The notes: generated by a model not told the origin, from the sequence alone. A stretch of DNA of 38,421 nucleotides from Nitrococcus sp. (GCA_030452265.1 JAKDMQ010000006.1:1-38421), one strand, 5' to 3'; positions 1 to 11,369 are shown, counted from the first letter of the stretch. Program-made: numbers and translations.

Positions 1-2
1 CG

Positions 3-185
3 GAACCTGTAATTGCCGGTAAGCCAGTGAGAGCGGCACGGACATTCGCTGATGTTACGCCTGGCACGGCTTTCTGGTATTGCAACTCAATCGGGTTGGT
101 AGAGATCGCGGTCAATCAGGGCAGTGCCGCGCGGCGGCTTGGCCTTCAAGTGGGTGATTCACTCCCGTTTCAGCAGTTGGCTTGA
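3..185 (+). CDS. C-terminal fragment of a SAM hydroxide adenosyltransferase / DUF62 (chlorinase-fluorinase-like) family protein; truncated by the window edge
   Basis: Frame 3 reads EPVIAGKPVRAARTFADVTPGTAFWYCNSIGLVEIAVNQGSAARRLGLQVGDSLPFQQLA* ; the 'SIGLVEIAVNQGSAARRLGLQVGD' tail resembles the DUF62 C-terminus. Not in the supplied ORF list because the start is missing. Confidence 0.7.
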   Translation, partial: EPVIAGKPVRAARTFADVTPGTAFWYCNSIGLVEIAVNQGSAARRLGLQVGDSLPFQQLA

Positions 186-301
186 GCTAGCGGCATTGGG
201 CGCGCCGGCCCGCTGCTCTTTGCTAGAATGCCATGAGGGCGCCGCTCGCCTTGGTGCGTCGTCTCAACATGCACTTTGTCCCAAGCACTAGGAGGCCTGC
301 C

Positions 302-1282
302 ATGAAAGCACCTGTACGCATTGCGCTAACTGGTGCCGCGGGGCAGATTGGTTATAGCTTGCTGTTCCGAATTGCCGCTGGCGCGATGTTCGGCAAGGAT
401 CAGCCCGTGAGGTTACAGTTACTGGAGATAACCCCGGCATTGGCCGCGCTTGATGGTGTGGTAATGGAGCTCGAGGACTGCGCCTTTCCGCTGCTGATGG
501 GTGTCGAGACCAGTGATCAGCCCAGAACGGCTTTTCGCGATGCGGACTTCATTCTGCTGATAGGCGCCAAACCGCGTGGCCCAGGGATGGAGCGCAAGGA
601 CCTGCTCGAGGCCAATGCCGCCATTTTCTCGGAGCAGGGCAAGGCGATCGATGAAGTGGCAAGCCGCAATGTGAGGGTTCTGATCGTTGGCAACCCGGCC
701 AACACTAACGCCTTGATCGTGCAAGGCAATGCCCCTAACATCGACCCTCGCTGTTTCACCGCCATGACACGGCTGGATCACAACCGGGCGCTGGCGCAGC
801 TAGCGCAGAAGGCGGGATCGCACGTGAGCGATCTAAGGCAAATGATTATCTGGGGCAATCACTCCTCGACCCAATATCCGGATATCAGCCAGGCTACGGT
901 CAAGGGGCGGCGGGTGAGCGATCTGGTCGACAAACAATGGCTAATCCAGGATTTCATTCCGACCGTGCAGCAACGCGGCGCCACCATCATCAGAGCCCGC
1001 GGCCAATCCAGTGCGGCCTCGGCTGGGAATGCCGCTATCGATCACATGCGTAGCTGGGTTTTGGGCACCCCAGGAGACGATTGGGTGAGCATGGCGGTAC
1101 GCTCCGATGGCGGCTACGGGATTGCCGATGGCCTCTTTTATTCCTTTCCATGCCGCTGCAGCGACGGCCACTATCAAGTGGTGCAAGGGCTCGGAATCGA
1201 TGAATTCAGTCGCGAGCGCATGCTCGCTACCGAGCAGGAGCTAGTGGAAGAGCGCAGCGCGATCAAACACTTGTTGCCCTGA
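302..1282 (+). CDS. mdh: Malate dehydrogenase
   Basis: [31 protein letters not shown], '[11 protein letters not shown]', 'MTRLDHNRA', '[13 protein letters not shown]' are type-2 MDH motifs. ATG at 302 preferred over the upstream ORF start at 233. Confidence 0.95.
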   Translation: MKAPVRIALTGAAGQIGYSLLFRIAAGAMFGKDQPVRLQLLEITPALAALDGVVMELEDCAFPLLMGVETSDQPRTAFRDADFILLIGAKPRGPGMERKDLLEANAAIFSEQGKAIDEVASRNVRVLIVGNPANTNALIVQGNAPNIDPRCFTAMTRLDHNRALAQLAQKAGSHVSDLRQMIIWGNHSSTQYPDISQATVKGRRVSDLVDKQWLIQDFIPTVQQRGATIIRARGQSSAASAGNAAIDHMRSWVLGTPGDDWVSMAVRSDGGYGIADGLFYSFPCRCSDGHYQVVQGLGIDEFSRERMLATEQELVEERSAIKHLLP

Positions 1283-1343
1283 GGTGTCTACTCGGAGCTC
1301 GCTGAGCTGCGCTGCCTCAGCTTTGGATCCGAACGCCAGGGGC

Positions 1344-4199
1344 CTACTCGGCCGCGGCTCGACGCTCGCGCCTCGATGCCAGTAGCGGCTTCAAGAAACG
1401 TCCGGTGTGGGATTGTTGGGTGTGTGCGATCGCCTCCGGTGTGCCGGTGGCCACAATCCGGCCACCGCCGTCGCCCCCTTCGGGACCGAGATCGATGATC
1501 CAATCAGCCGTTTTGATCACATCCAAGTTGTGCTCGATAACGATTACCGTATTGCCGTGATCGCGCAGCCGATGCAGAACCTGCAGTAGTTGATCGATAT
1601 CGTGAAAATGCAGCCCCGTGGTGGGCTCATCCAGAATATAAAGGGTGCTGCCGGTATCACGCTTGGATAGCTCCCGTGCCAGCTTGACGCGCTGGGCCTC
1701 GCCTCCGGAGAGCGTGGTGGCGCTCTGGCCGAGCTTGATGTAGCTCAAGCCCACATCCACCAGCGTTTGCAGCTTACGCTTGATCACGGGCACGGCGTTG
1801 AAGTAATCGAGCGCCTCCGCCACGGTGAGCTCCAGGGTCTGGTAAATGTTGCGGCCCTTGTATTTGATCTCCAGGGTCTCGCGGTTGTAGCGCTTGCCAT
1901 TGCAGACATCGCAGGGCACATAAACATCCGGAAGAAAGTGCATCTCGACCCGAAGTACTCCGTCGCCCTGGCAGGCCTCGCAGCGCCCGCCCTTGACGTT
2001 GAAGCTGAAGCGGCCCGGCGGATAACCCCGGGCGCGGGCTTCGGGTGTCGCCGCAAAGAGCTCGCGCAGCGGTGCAAACATGCCGGTATAGGTGGCCGGG
2101 TTGGACCGGGGCGTGCGACCGATTGGGTTCTGATCGATATCCGTGACTTTATCGAACAGCTTCAGGTTATCGATGCCGTCGCAGGGCGATGGCGGCTCAC
2201 TGGCGCCGTTGATCTCGCGCGCGGCATAACGATACAGCGTATCGTTGATCAGGGTGGATTTTCCGGAACCGGATACTCCGGTTACGCAGATCATCAGTCC
2301 AGCCGGGATTTGGACATCGATGCCCTGCAGGTTATTGCCCCGGGCGTTGCGCAGCCGCACGATGCGGCTCCGCTCGATGGGCTTGCGCCGCGTGGGAACC
2401 TCGATGCGGCGCCGGCCCGAGAGATAATCCCCGGTGATCGATTCGCGGCTAAGCTCGATTTCGCCCGCACGACCTTGTGCCACCACGGCGCCGCCGTGCG
2501 CGCCGGCACCCGGGCCGATATCCACAATATGGTCCGCGCTGCGGATGGCATCTTCGTCGTGCTCCACCACGATGAGCGTATTGCCAAGATCACGCAGTTG
2601 CAGCAGTGTTTTTAGCAGCCGCTCATTATCCCGCTGGTGCAAACCGATGGATGGCTCGTCGAGCACGTACATCACGCCCACGAGCCCCGCGCCGATTTGA
2701 CTTGCCAGCCGAATGCGTTGGGCTTCACCGGCGGAGAGCGTGTTGGCGCTGCGCGCAAGGGTTAGATACTCCAAACCGACGTTGACGAGAAAGGACAGGC
2801 GCTTTTGAATCTCCTTGCCGATCGGGCCGGCAATATCACCTTTGCTGCCCGGCAAGGTCAACTGCTGGAAGAAATCGAGGGCGCGGCCTATGGAGTATTC
2901 GGCAAGACCCGGCAGACTCTGTCCGGCTACGAAGACATGCCGGGCGCCGCGATTGAGGCGGGTGCCGTGGCAGTCCGGGCACACGCGCAGAGTAAGATAA
3001 TGGGCGAGCGCCTCGCGCACGATGCTGGAGTCGGATTCGCGATAGCGGCGTTGCATATTCGGTATGACGCCCTCGAACGAATGGCTGCTGGTCTTGTGCC
3101 GACCCTTGGGCGTTCGGTAGTGGAATTCAATGCGCTCATCCCCGCTGCCATAGAGCAGGATATCGCGAAGATCCTGCGCAAGCGCTCGAAACGGAGTTTC
3201 CAGGTCAAACCCGTAATGCGCGGCGAGATCGCTCAGCAGTTGGCCGTAATAGGCGTTACGCCGATCCCAGCCCCGTATCGCGCCCGTAGCGAGAGAGAGC
3301 TCGGGGTGGCTGACGACCCGGTCGGGATCGAAGAACTGCTGCTGCCCGAGTCCGCTGCAAAGCGCGCAGGCCCCTTTGGGGTTGTTGAAAGAGAACAGGC
3401 GCGGCTCCAGCTCGGGCAGGGAATACCCGCACCGCGGGCAGGCGAAACAGGCCGAGAAGACCAGCTCATCGGGAGGTGGTTCCGCATCGAGGAAGCCGAG
3501 CCGGACAATGCCGCCCGTGAGATCGAGGCAGGTCTCCAGCGAATCGGCGATACGCGTCGCCTGATCCGGTCGCACCCGAAACCGGTCGACCACGGCCTCG
3601 ATGGTGTGCGAGCGTTTGGCATCGAGCTTCGGAATCTCGTCGAGCTCCACCACCCGCCCGTCGATTCGGGCGCGAATGAATCCCCCGCTGCGTAGCTCTT
3701 GCATGACCCCCAGATGCTCACCCTTGCGGCCATCCACGCGCGGTGCCAGCAGCATGAGCTTGGTTCCCTCGGGAAGGCTCAGAATCTGATCGGCCATCTG
3801 ACTCACCGTCTGCGCGTTGAGATCGATCCCGTGCTCCGGACAGCGGGGTGTGCCGGCACGTGCGTAGAGCAGGCGCAGGTAGTCATAGATCTCTGTCACG
3901 GTGCCGACCGTGGAGCGCGGATTGTGCGAAGTGGCCTTTTGCTCGATGGAAATTGCCGGTGAGAGCCCCTCGATATGGTCTACATCCGGTTTCTGCATCA
4001 GGGACAGGAACTGCCTCGCGTAAGCCGAGAGCGATTCGACATAGCGTCGCTGACCCTCGGCAAAGATCGTATCGAAGGCGAGCGAGGACTTTCCCGAGCC
4101 CGAGATGCCGGTGATCACCGTAAGCCGGTTACGGGGGAGCTCGAGATCGATGCCGCGCAGGTTATGAGTCCGTGCGCCTTGGATTCGAATACTGTCCAT
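1344..4199 (-). CDS. uvrA: Excinuclease ABC subunit A
   Basis: [64 protein letters not shown]; two ABC ATPase modules, zinc-finger cysteines, '[12 protein letters not shown]'. Start set at the internal Met (4199). Confidence 0.97.
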   Translation of the reverse strand: MDSIRIQGARTHNLRGIDLELPRNRLTVITGISGSGKSSLAFDTIFAEGQRRYVESLSAYARQFLSLMQKPDVDHIEGLSPAISIEQKATSHNPRSTVGTVTEIYDYLRLLYARAGTPRCPEHGIDLNAQTVSQMADQILSLPEGTKLMLLAPRVDGRKGEHLGVMQELRSGGFIRARIDGRVVELDEIPKLDAKRSHTIEAVVDRFRVRPDQATRIADSLETCLDLTGGIVRLGFLDAEPPPDELVFSACFACPRCGYSLPELEPRLFSFNNPKGACALCSGLGQQQFFDPDRVVSHPELSLATGAIRGWDRRNAYYGQLLSDLAAHYGFDLETPFRALAQDLRDILLYGSGDERIEFHYRTPKGRHKTSSHSFEGVIPNMQRRYRESDSSIVREALAHYLTLRVCPDCHGTRLNRGARHVFVAGQSLPGLAEYSIGRALDFFQQLTLPGSKGDIAGPIGKEIQKRLSFLVNVGLEYLTLARSANTLSAGEAQRIRLASQIGAGLVGVMYVLDEPSIGLHQRDNERLLKTLLQLRDLGNTLIVVEHDEDAIRSADHIVDIGPGAGAHGGAVVAQGRAGEIELSRESITGDYLSGRRRIEVPTRRKPIERSRIVRLRNARGNNLQGIDVQIPAGLMICVTGVSGSGKSTLINDTLYRYAAREINGASEPPSPCDGIDNLKLFDKVTDIDQNPIGRTPRSNPATYTGMFAPLRELFAATPEARARGYPPGRFSFNVKGGRCEACQGDGVLRVEMHFLPDVYVPCDVCNGKRYNRETLEIKYKGRNIYQTLELTVAEALDYFNAVPVIKRKLQTLVDVGLSYIKLGQSATTLSGGEAQRVKLARELSKRDTGSTLYILDEPTTGLHFHDIDQLLQVLHRLRDHGNTVIVIEHNLDVIKTADWIIDLGPEGGDGGGRIVATGTPEAIAHTQQSHTGRFLKPLLASRRERRAAAE

Positions 4200-4522
4200 T
4201 CTTCCACAAACGAGTTTTGGATGGTCCAGAGAAGCCCGTAAGCCAAGGCTCTCCGCGGGGTTGTGACTACCTTGGTAGGGTATTGCATAAATGCGCACGG
4301 GTATTCTGCAATCAGGCCAACTTCAGGTTGGCGAATCTACCGAAAGTATTTTGCTTATACCAGGGTGGTACTGAGTGCCTGATTCTGTGTGAACTTCACG
4401 ACGTTGTGCTCAGTCGCCGGCGCTGCGGGAAACCTCTCGACCTCAGCCCCTCCTGCCAACATGACTCAGACAAAGTTGCCGTGTAGTTGCTCTACGCCAG
4501 AGATGAGCCTATTGTTTTTGGC

Positions 4523-4807
4523 ATGCTCGATACCTTGCGCTACTCCAAACGCCTGCAAAACGTGGGTTTCAATCAAGAGCAAGCGGAAGCTCAGGCCGAG
4601 GCGCTGCGCGATGAGATCTCGGAATCAGTTGCCACACGAGAGCAACTGGAAAACGCCACCCGGCGCCTCGATGCCAAGATCGAGGCTGTAGAGCAGCGCC
4701 TGAGCGCCGAAATAACATCGCTGCACTGCGCAATCGGGCTCTCGGCGGGGTTGGCTGCGGCCGTTTTGGGCATGACGACCGCTGTACTGATCAAGCTGTT
4801 GATCTAA
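4523..4807 (+). CDS. Small coiled-coil protein with C-terminal transmembrane helix, CCDC90/DUF1640-like
   Basis: MLDTLRYSKRLQNVGFNQEQAEAQAEALRDEISESVATREQLENATRRLDAKIEAVEQRLSAEITSLHCAIGLSAGLAAAVLGMTTAVLIKLLI; heptad-like region followed by one hydrophobic helix. Confidence 0.7.
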   Translation: MLDTLRYSKRLQNVGFNQEQAEAQAEALRDEISESVATREQLENATRRLDAKIEAVEQRLSAEITSLHCAIGLSAGLAAAVLGMTTAVLIKLLI

Positions 4808-5046
4808 CCGAATCAAGCGCCTGCTCCGCGGCTTGGTAGTGGAGATAAGCCACCAACGCCGTAAGCGCCATGGCGAAACCTTTTTTACGCACGCTCCGTC
4901 GCTTAGTAGCGGACACCGGTTGCGCAGCTTACGTCGCTCGGCTCGTTGCGGTACGCTACGCGTAGCTCATCTCTTCGGGGTGCTGATCGCGACCCGTTAG
5001 GGGATTCAGCTGAAATATCTCGGCTGGCCTGAACATGATAATAGGT

Positions 5047-5859
5047 TCAAACCACGTCAGAAGAGCCTGATTCTTTGGCCAGATGGGCCTGCAGACGTTG
5101 CTCCCACAACACCAGGTTGCGGCGCGCTTCGACCACGTAAGCAGTTTTCCGGAATAACCGCAGCATGATCCGGCTCAGCACGACACCCCTGCGCCGCATT
5201 GGCCGTTGCACGTCGATCAACAGTACCGCGCGCTCCTCGGCGGTATCGTTGTGGACCTCGTGCGCATAGCGGTCATCGAATACGAAAGCGCGCCCGTTTT
5301 CCCACACGCAGCGGACCCCGCCCACATCCATGTAGCACTGCTCGCGCGCGCGCGGAACCATGAGCCCGAGATGGCAGCGAATAAGGCTTTTGGTTACGCC
5401 GCGGTGGCGAGGTATATGCTTGCCCGGCGCCAGAATAGAGAAGAACGCGGTCTGCAAGTCCGGGATCCGCCGCAGCACAGCGGTCGTTTTCGGACAGAGC
5501 TCGCAGTTCAACCGCGACTTATAACCAAACCCATATAGGATGAACGTTCGCCATTGATCATCGGGAGAGATGCGGTATTGGTCGGCTGAGACATCCTGGA
5601 AGCGGGGAATGTGCTCGCGAAATTTGAGGATTTCATCGAGCTCGGCGCGAATATCGCGCCAGTTCGCCTCCAGCTCGGCCACCCAGGGAAACGCCTTGGA
5701 GTCGAGCACCGGCTGATCCGGCACCAAGGAGCTTGCCGCGATGTAGCGGTCGATGCTTCTCAGGATCGGCTTGCCCAAACTGCGCACATAGCGCCGACGT
5801 GTCGCTCGCAGCGCGTCAAGCAGCGCGGCTGGCTTCCTCTCTCGGATATTCTCCATCAT
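5047..5859 (-). CDS. Aspartyl/asparaginyl beta-hydroxylase (LpxO-like) family Fe(II)/2OG dioxygenase
   Basis: 'PGKHIPRHRGVTKSLIRCHLGLMVP' and 'FDDRYAHEVHNDTAEERAVLLIDVQRPM' match the family's Fe-binding region; C-terminal basic/aromatic segment. Confidence 0.85.
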   Translation of the reverse strand: MMENIRERKPAALLDALRATRRRYVRSLGKPILRSIDRYIAASSLVPDQPVLDSKAFPWVAELEANWRDIRAELDEILKFREHIPRFQDVSADQYRISPDDQWRTFILYGFGYKSRLNCELCPKTTAVLRRIPDLQTAFFSILAPGKHIPRHRGVTKSLIRCHLGLMVPRAREQCYMDVGGVRCVWENGRAFVFDDRYAHEVHNDTAEERAVLLIDVQRPMRRRGVVLSRIMLRLFRKTAYVVEARRNLVLWEQRLQAHLAKESGSSDVV

Positions 5860-5900
5860 TCATTCCTGACTTTGGTTGGGCGGCGCTGAATGTGACTACA

Positions 5901-6674
5901 TCATTCGGGGTCGGCCTTCAGCTTGGGCCTGAGGCCAGCGAGTAAGGCATCATACAGCCGTACCGGCAGCAACCGATAGACGTTGACGGCCAATACCAGC
6001 GGCCACGGGAACGCATAGCGCGGCTTTTGAGCCACGATCGCCCGGTGCATGCGCGCGGTTGCCGCCTCCAGCTCGAGCTCGAATGGCCGGCTCTTACGTC
6101 TGGGCTTAGTCCTGACGAAACCGGGCAATAACAATGTCACCTGGATGCCGCGCGGGCGCAGCTCCATACGCAGGCCTTCCATCATATTGGTAAGTGCCGC
6201 CTTGGCCGCCGAATAGCCCGCCGCGCCGGGCAGGCCGCGATAGCCCGCGAGGCTACCCATTGCGACGATATGCCCCGCTTTGCGCGCTAACATGGCGGGT
6301 AGAGCCGCCTCGATACAGATTGCCGTGCTCATGACGTTTAGGGCGAGCACGCGCTCGATATGCGCGGCCGAGAACGGTTCGATCTGGGTCCGCTCACCGC
6401 CGCCGACATTGGCGATCAGCCGCGTCACGGGCCCAAGCGCCGACTCCACCGTGCGCACCGCCTGGTGCACGCTCGCCGCGTCGGTTACATCGCAGGCAAT
6501 TGCCAGGGCCGTGCCGCCGGTCTGCTTGATCTCCAGCGCGAGCTCATCGAGCAAATCCTTGCGCCGCGCGATGAGCGCGACAGCGTGACCCTCATGCGCA
6601 ATGCGGCGCGCGAGGCTGCGGCCGATGCCGCTTGAGGCTCCGGTTATGAAGGAGACCGGCTGGCAGGTGCTCAT
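5901..6674 (-). CDS. Short-chain dehydrogenase/reductase (SDR)
   Basis: 'FITGASSGIGRSLARRIAHEG' Rossmann motif, 'IANVGG', 'MGSLAGYRGLPGAAGYSAAKAAL' YxxxK catalytic motif. Confidence 0.93.
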   Translation of the reverse strand: MSTCQPVSFITGASSGIGRSLARRIAHEGHAVALIARRKDLLDELALEIKQTGGTALAIACDVTDAASVHQAVRTVESALGPVTRLIANVGGGERTQIEPFSAAHIERVLALNVMSTAICIEAALPAMLARKAGHIVAMGSLAGYRGLPGAAGYSAAKAALTNMMEGLRMELRPRGIQVTLLLPGFVRTKPRRKSRPFELELEAATARMHRAIVAQKPRYAFPWPLVLAVNVYRLLPVRLYDALLAGLRPKLKADPE

Positions 6675-8419
6675 CGGGGCAAGGGTCGACGCCGCCTGTC
6701 GTTGCCGTTCTCTGCAGAGCGTTTATCTGGTTTGATCGCGCCTGCGCGCTCGATTTCCGCCTCGCGCAACGCACGCCGGAGAATCTTGCCCACGTTGGAT
6801 TTGGGTAACTCGCCGCGAAATTCAATCTCCCGCGGTACTTTGTAGCCGGTGAGCTGTTTGTGACAATGCTCGATCAGCTCGTGCTCGGTCAACGCGCCAT
6901 TGCGGCGCACGACGAATGCCTTCAGGCGTTCACCATGCTGCTCATCCGGGATGCCGATAACGGCCGCCTCGGCAACGTCAGGGTGACTTGCGAGCACGTC
7001 CTCGACCTCATTTGGGTAGACGTTGAACCCGGAGAAGTTGATCATGTCTTTCTTGCGGTCGACGATGTAGACATAGCCCTGCGCATCCATGCGCGCCACG
7101 TCGCCGCTGCGCAGCCAGCCACCTTCGTGGAAGGCGCTCTTGGTTTCCGCCGCGCGTTCGCCCCAGTAGCCGGCCATGACCTGTGGGCCGCGCACGCACA
7201 GCTCACCGTTGTCTCCGAGAACGACCTCATTGCCGTCATCGTCCCGAATGCTGACCTCGGTGGAGGAGATTGGTAAGCCGATGCTGCCCTTGTGATCAGT
7301 CAGGTCCAAGGGATTGATGCAGACCGCCGGGGACGTCTCCGTGAGCCCATAGGCCTCCACGAGCGTAGAGCCGGTCGTTGCCTTCCAGCGCTCCGCGGTG
7401 CGGTGCTGAACGGCCATGCCCCCACCGAGTGTCAGGCGCAAATGGCTGAAGTCGAGATCGGCAAACCCCTGGGTGTTGAGTAGGCCATTGAAAAGCGTGT
7501 TCACACCGGTAATGGCACTAAAGCGTACGCGGCGTAACTCCCGCACGAAGCCGCGCAGATCCCTTGGGTTAGTAATGAGCACGTTCTCGCCGCCGAGCTT
7601 CATGAACATCAGGCAATTGGCGAGCAGCGAGAAGATATGGTAGAGAGGCAGGGCCGTGATGATGACCTCTTGCCCGGGACGCATGGCATCGCCAATCCAT
7701 GCAGAGGCCTGCTGCAGATTGGCGACCATATTATGGTGAGTGAGCATCGCGCCTTTGGCGGTGCCGGTCGTGCCGCCCGTATACTGCAGGAACGCAAGAT
7801 CCTTCGGCGCCACCACGGTGGGCTCGGGCTCGAGGCCGGCGCTCTCCCGCAATGCTTGCCGAAAGGATACCGCCCCCGGCAAGTCAAACCGGGGCACGGC
7901 CTTTTTGATGTACTTCACGACGGCATTGACGAGCTGCGCTTTGGGTGTCGGCAGCAAATCGCCGATACGGGTGGTGAGCACCGTCTCTGGTCGCTGCCCG
8001 CTCGGGATTTGCTCGAGCGTGTGGGCGAAGTTCTCCAGAATTACGATCGCCCGTGCACCCGAGTCGGTGAGCTGGTGGCTCAGCTCGCGCGCGGTATAGA
8101 GCGGATTGACGTTGACCACCGCAAGCCCCGCGCGCAGGGCAGCGAATAGGGCAACCGGGTATTGCAGGACGTTGGGCAGCATGAGCGCGATTCGATCGCC
8201 CTTGCCGAGACCGGCGCGCTGCTGCAGCCAGGCGCCGAGCGCACGGCAGCGGGCGTCGAGCTCGCGATAGGTCAAAGCCGTGCCCATGTTGCTGAATGCC
8301 CGATGATTGGCGTAGAGGTGGACGCTGCGATCAAATACGTCATTGAGCGACGCAAATTCGCCGAGGTCGATCTCCGCGGGTACCCCTTGCGGGTAGCTCT
8401 CGAGCCAGATCTTCTCCAA
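6671..8419 (-). CDS. fadD: Long-chain acyl-CoA ligase (AMP-forming), FadD-like
   Basis: 'LQYTGGTTGTAKGAMLTHHNM' P-loop, 'VEAYGLTETSPAVCINP', 'GWLRSGDVARMDAQGYVYIVDRKKDMINFSGFNVYPNEVED', 'LPKSNVGKILRRALRE'. Confidence 0.93.
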   Translation of the reverse strand: MEKIWLESYPQGVPAEIDLGEFASLNDVFDRSVHLYANHRAFSNMGTALTYRELDARCRALGAWLQQRAGLGKGDRIALMLPNVLQYPVALFAALRAGLAVVNVNPLYTARELSHQLTDSGARAIVILENFAHTLEQIPSGQRPETVLTTRIGDLLPTPKAQLVNAVVKYIKKAVPRFDLPGAVSFRQALRESAGLEPEPTVVAPKDLAFLQYTGGTTGTAKGAMLTHHNMVANLQQASAWIGDAMRPGQEVIITALPLYHIFSLLANCLMFMKLGGENVLITNPRDLRGFVRELRRVRFSAITGVNTLFNGLLNTQGFADLDFSHLRLTLGGGMAVQHRTAERWKATTGSTLVEAYGLTETSPAVCINPLDLTDHKGSIGLPISSTEVSIRDDDGNEVVLGDNGELCVRGPQVMAGYWGERAAETKSAFHEGGWLRSGDVARMDAQGYVYIVDRKKDMINFSGFNVYPNEVEDVLASHPDVAEAAVIGIPDEQHGERLKAFVVRRNGALTEHELIEHCHKQLTGYKVPREIEFRGELPKSNVGKILRRALREAEIERAGAIKPDKRSAENGNDRRRRPLPR

Positions 8420-8652
8420 CGTTCCCCTCCATGCCGGGCGGCTGCGCGTCCTGTCGATCGCTAACCTTCAACACCAGTATAAGGAGGGAAAAGCTGTCGG
8501 GATAGCAGCGGGCGCACTGGCCTAATGGGGCGCGTGGATGAACGGTTGCCAATCCCGATGCGCTTTGGCGATTATGAGCAGTCAGCAAGAGAGGGCGGAT
8601 CTCTGACCTGAATTTGGGAGCACACGAGTGGCCCAGCGGATGAGGAGGCGCG

Positions 8653-9657
8653 ATGGGCAATCCGAGCATGCGCGCGATGGTATTCGATGGCTCCAAGCCA
8701 CGGCTGCGCCTGCGACAAGTCACTCGGCCTATGCCAGGACCGGGCCAGGTGCAGTTGAGGGTTCGCGCCTGTGCGGTCTGCCGTACCGACCTGCACGTGA
8801 TCGATCGGGAATTGCCGGAACCCAAGCGAGCGCTTGTTCCAGGCCATGAGATCGTTGGGGTGGTAGAACGCCTTGGCGAGGGTGTCACCCGCTTTCGGTC
8901 CGGAGATCGCATCGGTGTGCCGTGGCTTGGCTGGACTTGTGGTCAGTGCCGCTATTGCCGGTGCGCGCGAGAGAATCTCTGCCCGGCGGCGAGGTTCACC
9001 GGTTATACGCTTGATGGTGGCTATGCCGAGTATGTGGTCGCCGATGAGCGTTATTGTTTTCCGATCCCTGCCGACTACGGCGATGCGGCGGCTGCACCGC
9101 TGCTGTGCGCCGGTCTGATCGGCTATCGGGCCTATCGAATGACGGGCCCCGATGTGGAACGCCTGGGTTTGTACGGGTTCGGCGCCGCCGCCCATATCCT
9201 GGCGCAGATTGCCGTTCAGCAAGGGAAAAAGATATTCGCCTTTGCGCGGCCAGGGGATATCGAATCCCAGCAGTTTGCCTTGCGGCTCGGAGCTGTTTGG
9301 GCCGGAGATTGCGATGCAGCACCGCCAATGCCGTTGGATGGCGCGATCATTTTCGCACCGGTAGGCGATTTGGTGCCGAAAGCGCTCACGCATATTGCGC
9401 CCGGCGGGAGCGTCGTCTGCGCGGGCATCCACATGAGCGATATCCCGTCCTTCCCCTACCGCCTCCTCTGGGAGGAGCGTATCGTGCGCTCGGTGGCCAA
9501 TCTGACGCGGGCGGACGGCGATGCCTTTCTGGCGCTAGCGGCGCAGGTGCCGGTATGCACTGAGGTGCAAATCTTCTCTCTCGCGCAGGCGAACGAGGCA
9601 CTCGATTGTCTGCGCACTGGGCGTGTGCGAGGAGCCGCGGTGCTCACCATCGCCTGA
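8653..9657 (+). CDS. Zinc-dependent medium-chain alcohol dehydrogenase
   Basis: Catalytic zinc site 'CAVCRTDLHV...PGHEIVGVV', four-Cys structural zinc site 'CGQCRYCRCARENLC', 'LYGFGAAAHI' nucleotide-binding loop. Confidence 0.93.
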   Translation: MGNPSMRAMVFDGSKPRLRLRQVTRPMPGPGQVQLRVRACAVCRTDLHVIDRELPEPKRALVPGHEIVGVVERLGEGVTRFRSGDRIGVPWLGWTCGQCRYCRCARENLCPAARFTGYTLDGGYAEYVVADERYCFPIPADYGDAAAAPLLCAGLIGYRAYRMTGPDVERLGLYGFGAAAHILAQIAVQQGKKIFAFARPGDIESQQFALRLGAVWAGDCDAAPPMPLDGAIIFAPVGDLVPKALTHIAPGGSVVCAGIHMSDIPSFPYRLLWEERIVRSVANLTRADGDAFLALAAQVPVCTEVQIFSLAQANEALDCLRTGRVRGAAVLTIA

Positions 9658-9848
9658 AGGCGATGGGGTACAGGCATTAGCCCTGCCTCGTGCCTCCCTG
9701 AGTGAGGTTGCAACCGCGCACGAGCGTACGCGCAAGCCGTTTTCTCTGCGTTCGCCACGCCGCACGCGGATAGAATCCCCCACGGTTGCGAGCGCTTTTT
9801 GGCCGCGTGCGAGTCTGCTTGTATAATTCAATTTGAGTAGGATCCCGA

Positions 9849-9936
9849 GCGAAAGTGGCGGAACCGGTAGACGCGCTGGGTTTAGGTCCCAGTGGGGCGC
9901 TCCCCCGTGAGAGTTCGAGTCTCTCCTTTCGCACCA
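9849..9936 (+). tRNA. tRNA-Leu (anticodon UAG), CCA encoded
   Basis: GCGAAAG/CTTTCGC acceptor stem, CTGGG-TTTAGGT-CCCAG anticodon arm, long variable arm, GAGAGTTCGAGTCTCTC T-arm, ACCA end. Confidence 0.97.
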
Positions 9937-10007
9937 CACCGCGAATCGGCGCGTGCAGAACCGACCCTCAGCCGAGGTCGAGAAAGCCGCGCAACGAGGT
10001 AAGCTCG

Positions 10008-11369
10008 ATGGAAGTATCCGTGGAAACGATCCAGGGCTTGGAGCGACGTCTGAGATTTCAGGTGTCTCAGGAGCGTGTTGACAGGGAGGTGAAAACGCGA
10101 CTGACCGACTTGAAAGGTAAGGTGCGACTGGATGGCTTCCGGCCCGGCAAGGTTCCCTACAAGGTCGTTGAGAAGCGCTACGGCGCCGAGGTTCGCGACG
10201 AAGTGGTGACCGAGCTGCTCCGGGCCACCTATGTGGACGCCATGGAGCAGGCGGGGCTGCGCCCGGCCGGTGCGCCGGATATTCAGCCTCTGCCCACGCA
10301 AGCGGGTGAGGATCTCGAATATACGGCAACCTTGGAGGTGCTGCCGGAGGTTGAGGTCAAGGGTCTCGATGAGCTCGAGGTGGAACGCCCGGTGGTGGAG
10401 ATCGCCGATGCCGACATCGAGCAGGTGATCGAGCAACTGCGCCGGCAAAAGGTCGATTACACGGAGGTGGACCGCCCGTCGGTCGAGGACGACCGGGTCA
10501 TTATTGATTTTTCGGGACAGGTTGATGGCTCGGGGTTCAAAGGCGATAGGGGCAAGGATGTCAAGGTGCGGATCGGCTCGGGGCAGATGCCCGCGGAGTT
10601 CGAAAAGGCTTTGCTAGGCTTGCGTGCTGAGGACGTAAAGGATATCGAATATAGTTTTCCGGAGGGATTCCCTGATCAAGGGGTTGCGGGTAAAACCGCT
10701 AACTTTCACGTCACGGTCAATCGCGTCGAGGAACCGCGGCTACCGGCGCTCGATGATGAGCTCGCCAAGCACATGGGAATCGAAGAGGGCGGCCTCGAGC
10801 GACTGCGCGAGCAGGTTCGCGAAAGCGTTGCGCACGAGCGTGACCGGGCGGTGCGTACGCGGCTCAAACAGCAGGTGCTGGACAAGCTGTTGGCGAACAA
10901 TGACGCTCTGGAACTGCCGCAGTCGCTGGTGAGCGCGGAGCTCAAGGTGCTGCGGGAGCGGGCGCTGCGTCAGATGCAGCAATTCGGCCGCGATGCGCAG
11001 GAGCCGGATATTCCTGACTCAGCGCTCGAGCAGGGGGCGCGTCGCCGGGTAACGCTGTATCTGCTGATCAACGAGATCGTTCGCAACAACGATCTCCGGC
11101 TGGACGAGAAGCGCTTGCAGGAGACGCTGCACGAGCTTGCCGCCAGCCATGACCGGCCCCAGGAGCTTCTGCAGTATTATATGGAACATCGTCAGATGAT
11201 GGAGAGCCTGGAGCTTGCCGTGATCGAAGATCAGGCCGTCGACTGGATTCTGGAGCGAGCGAAAATACTCGATCAGGCGATGAACTTCGACGAGCTGATG
11301 GGCGTCAAAAGTGTATCCGACGCTCAAAGTGGGGAATCCGAAGGTGAAGGCAGCGAGGTGAACGCATGA
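10008..11369 (+). CDS. tig: Trigger factor
   Basis: [59 protein letters not shown] (ribosome-binding signature). ATG at 10008 preferred because the upstream ORF extension overlaps tRNA-Leu. Confidence 0.97.
   Translation: MEVSVETIQGLERRLRFQVSQERVDREVKTRLTDLKGKVRLDGFRPGKVPYKVVEKRYGAEVRDEVVTELLRATYVDAMEQAGLRPAGAPDIQPLPTQAGEDLEYTATLEVLPEVEVKGLDELEVERPVVEIADADIEQVIEQLRRQKVDYTEVDRPSVEDDRVIIDFSGQVDGSGFKGDRGKDVKVRIGSGQMPAEFEKALLGLRAEDVKDIEYSFPEGFPDQGVAGKTANFHVTVNRVEEPRLPALDDELAKHMGIEEGGLERLREQVRESVAHERDRAVRTRLKQQVLDKLLANNDALELPQSLVSAELKVLRERALRQMQQFGRDAQEPDIPDSALEQGARRRVTLYLLINEIVRNNDLRLDEKRLQETLHELAASHDRPQELLQYYMEHRQMMESLELAVIEDQAVDWILERAKILDQAMNFDELMGVKSVSDAQSGESEGEGSEVNA

Noticed and set aside
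1767-3695. Plus-strand ORFs of 282 and 296 aa opposite uvrA
   Set aside because: Antisense to uvrA with no recognisable domain; codon-bias artefact.
4955-4966. 12-bp perfect palindrome GCTACGCGTAGC in the spacer upstream of the beta-hydroxylase gene's 3' end
   Set aside because: Short palindromes are expected at this GC content and no associated repeats or target motif were seen.
8572-9432. 286-aa minus-strand ORF opposite the alcohol dehydrogenase
   Set aside because: Antisense to a gene with intact zinc-binding motifs; no domain recognised.
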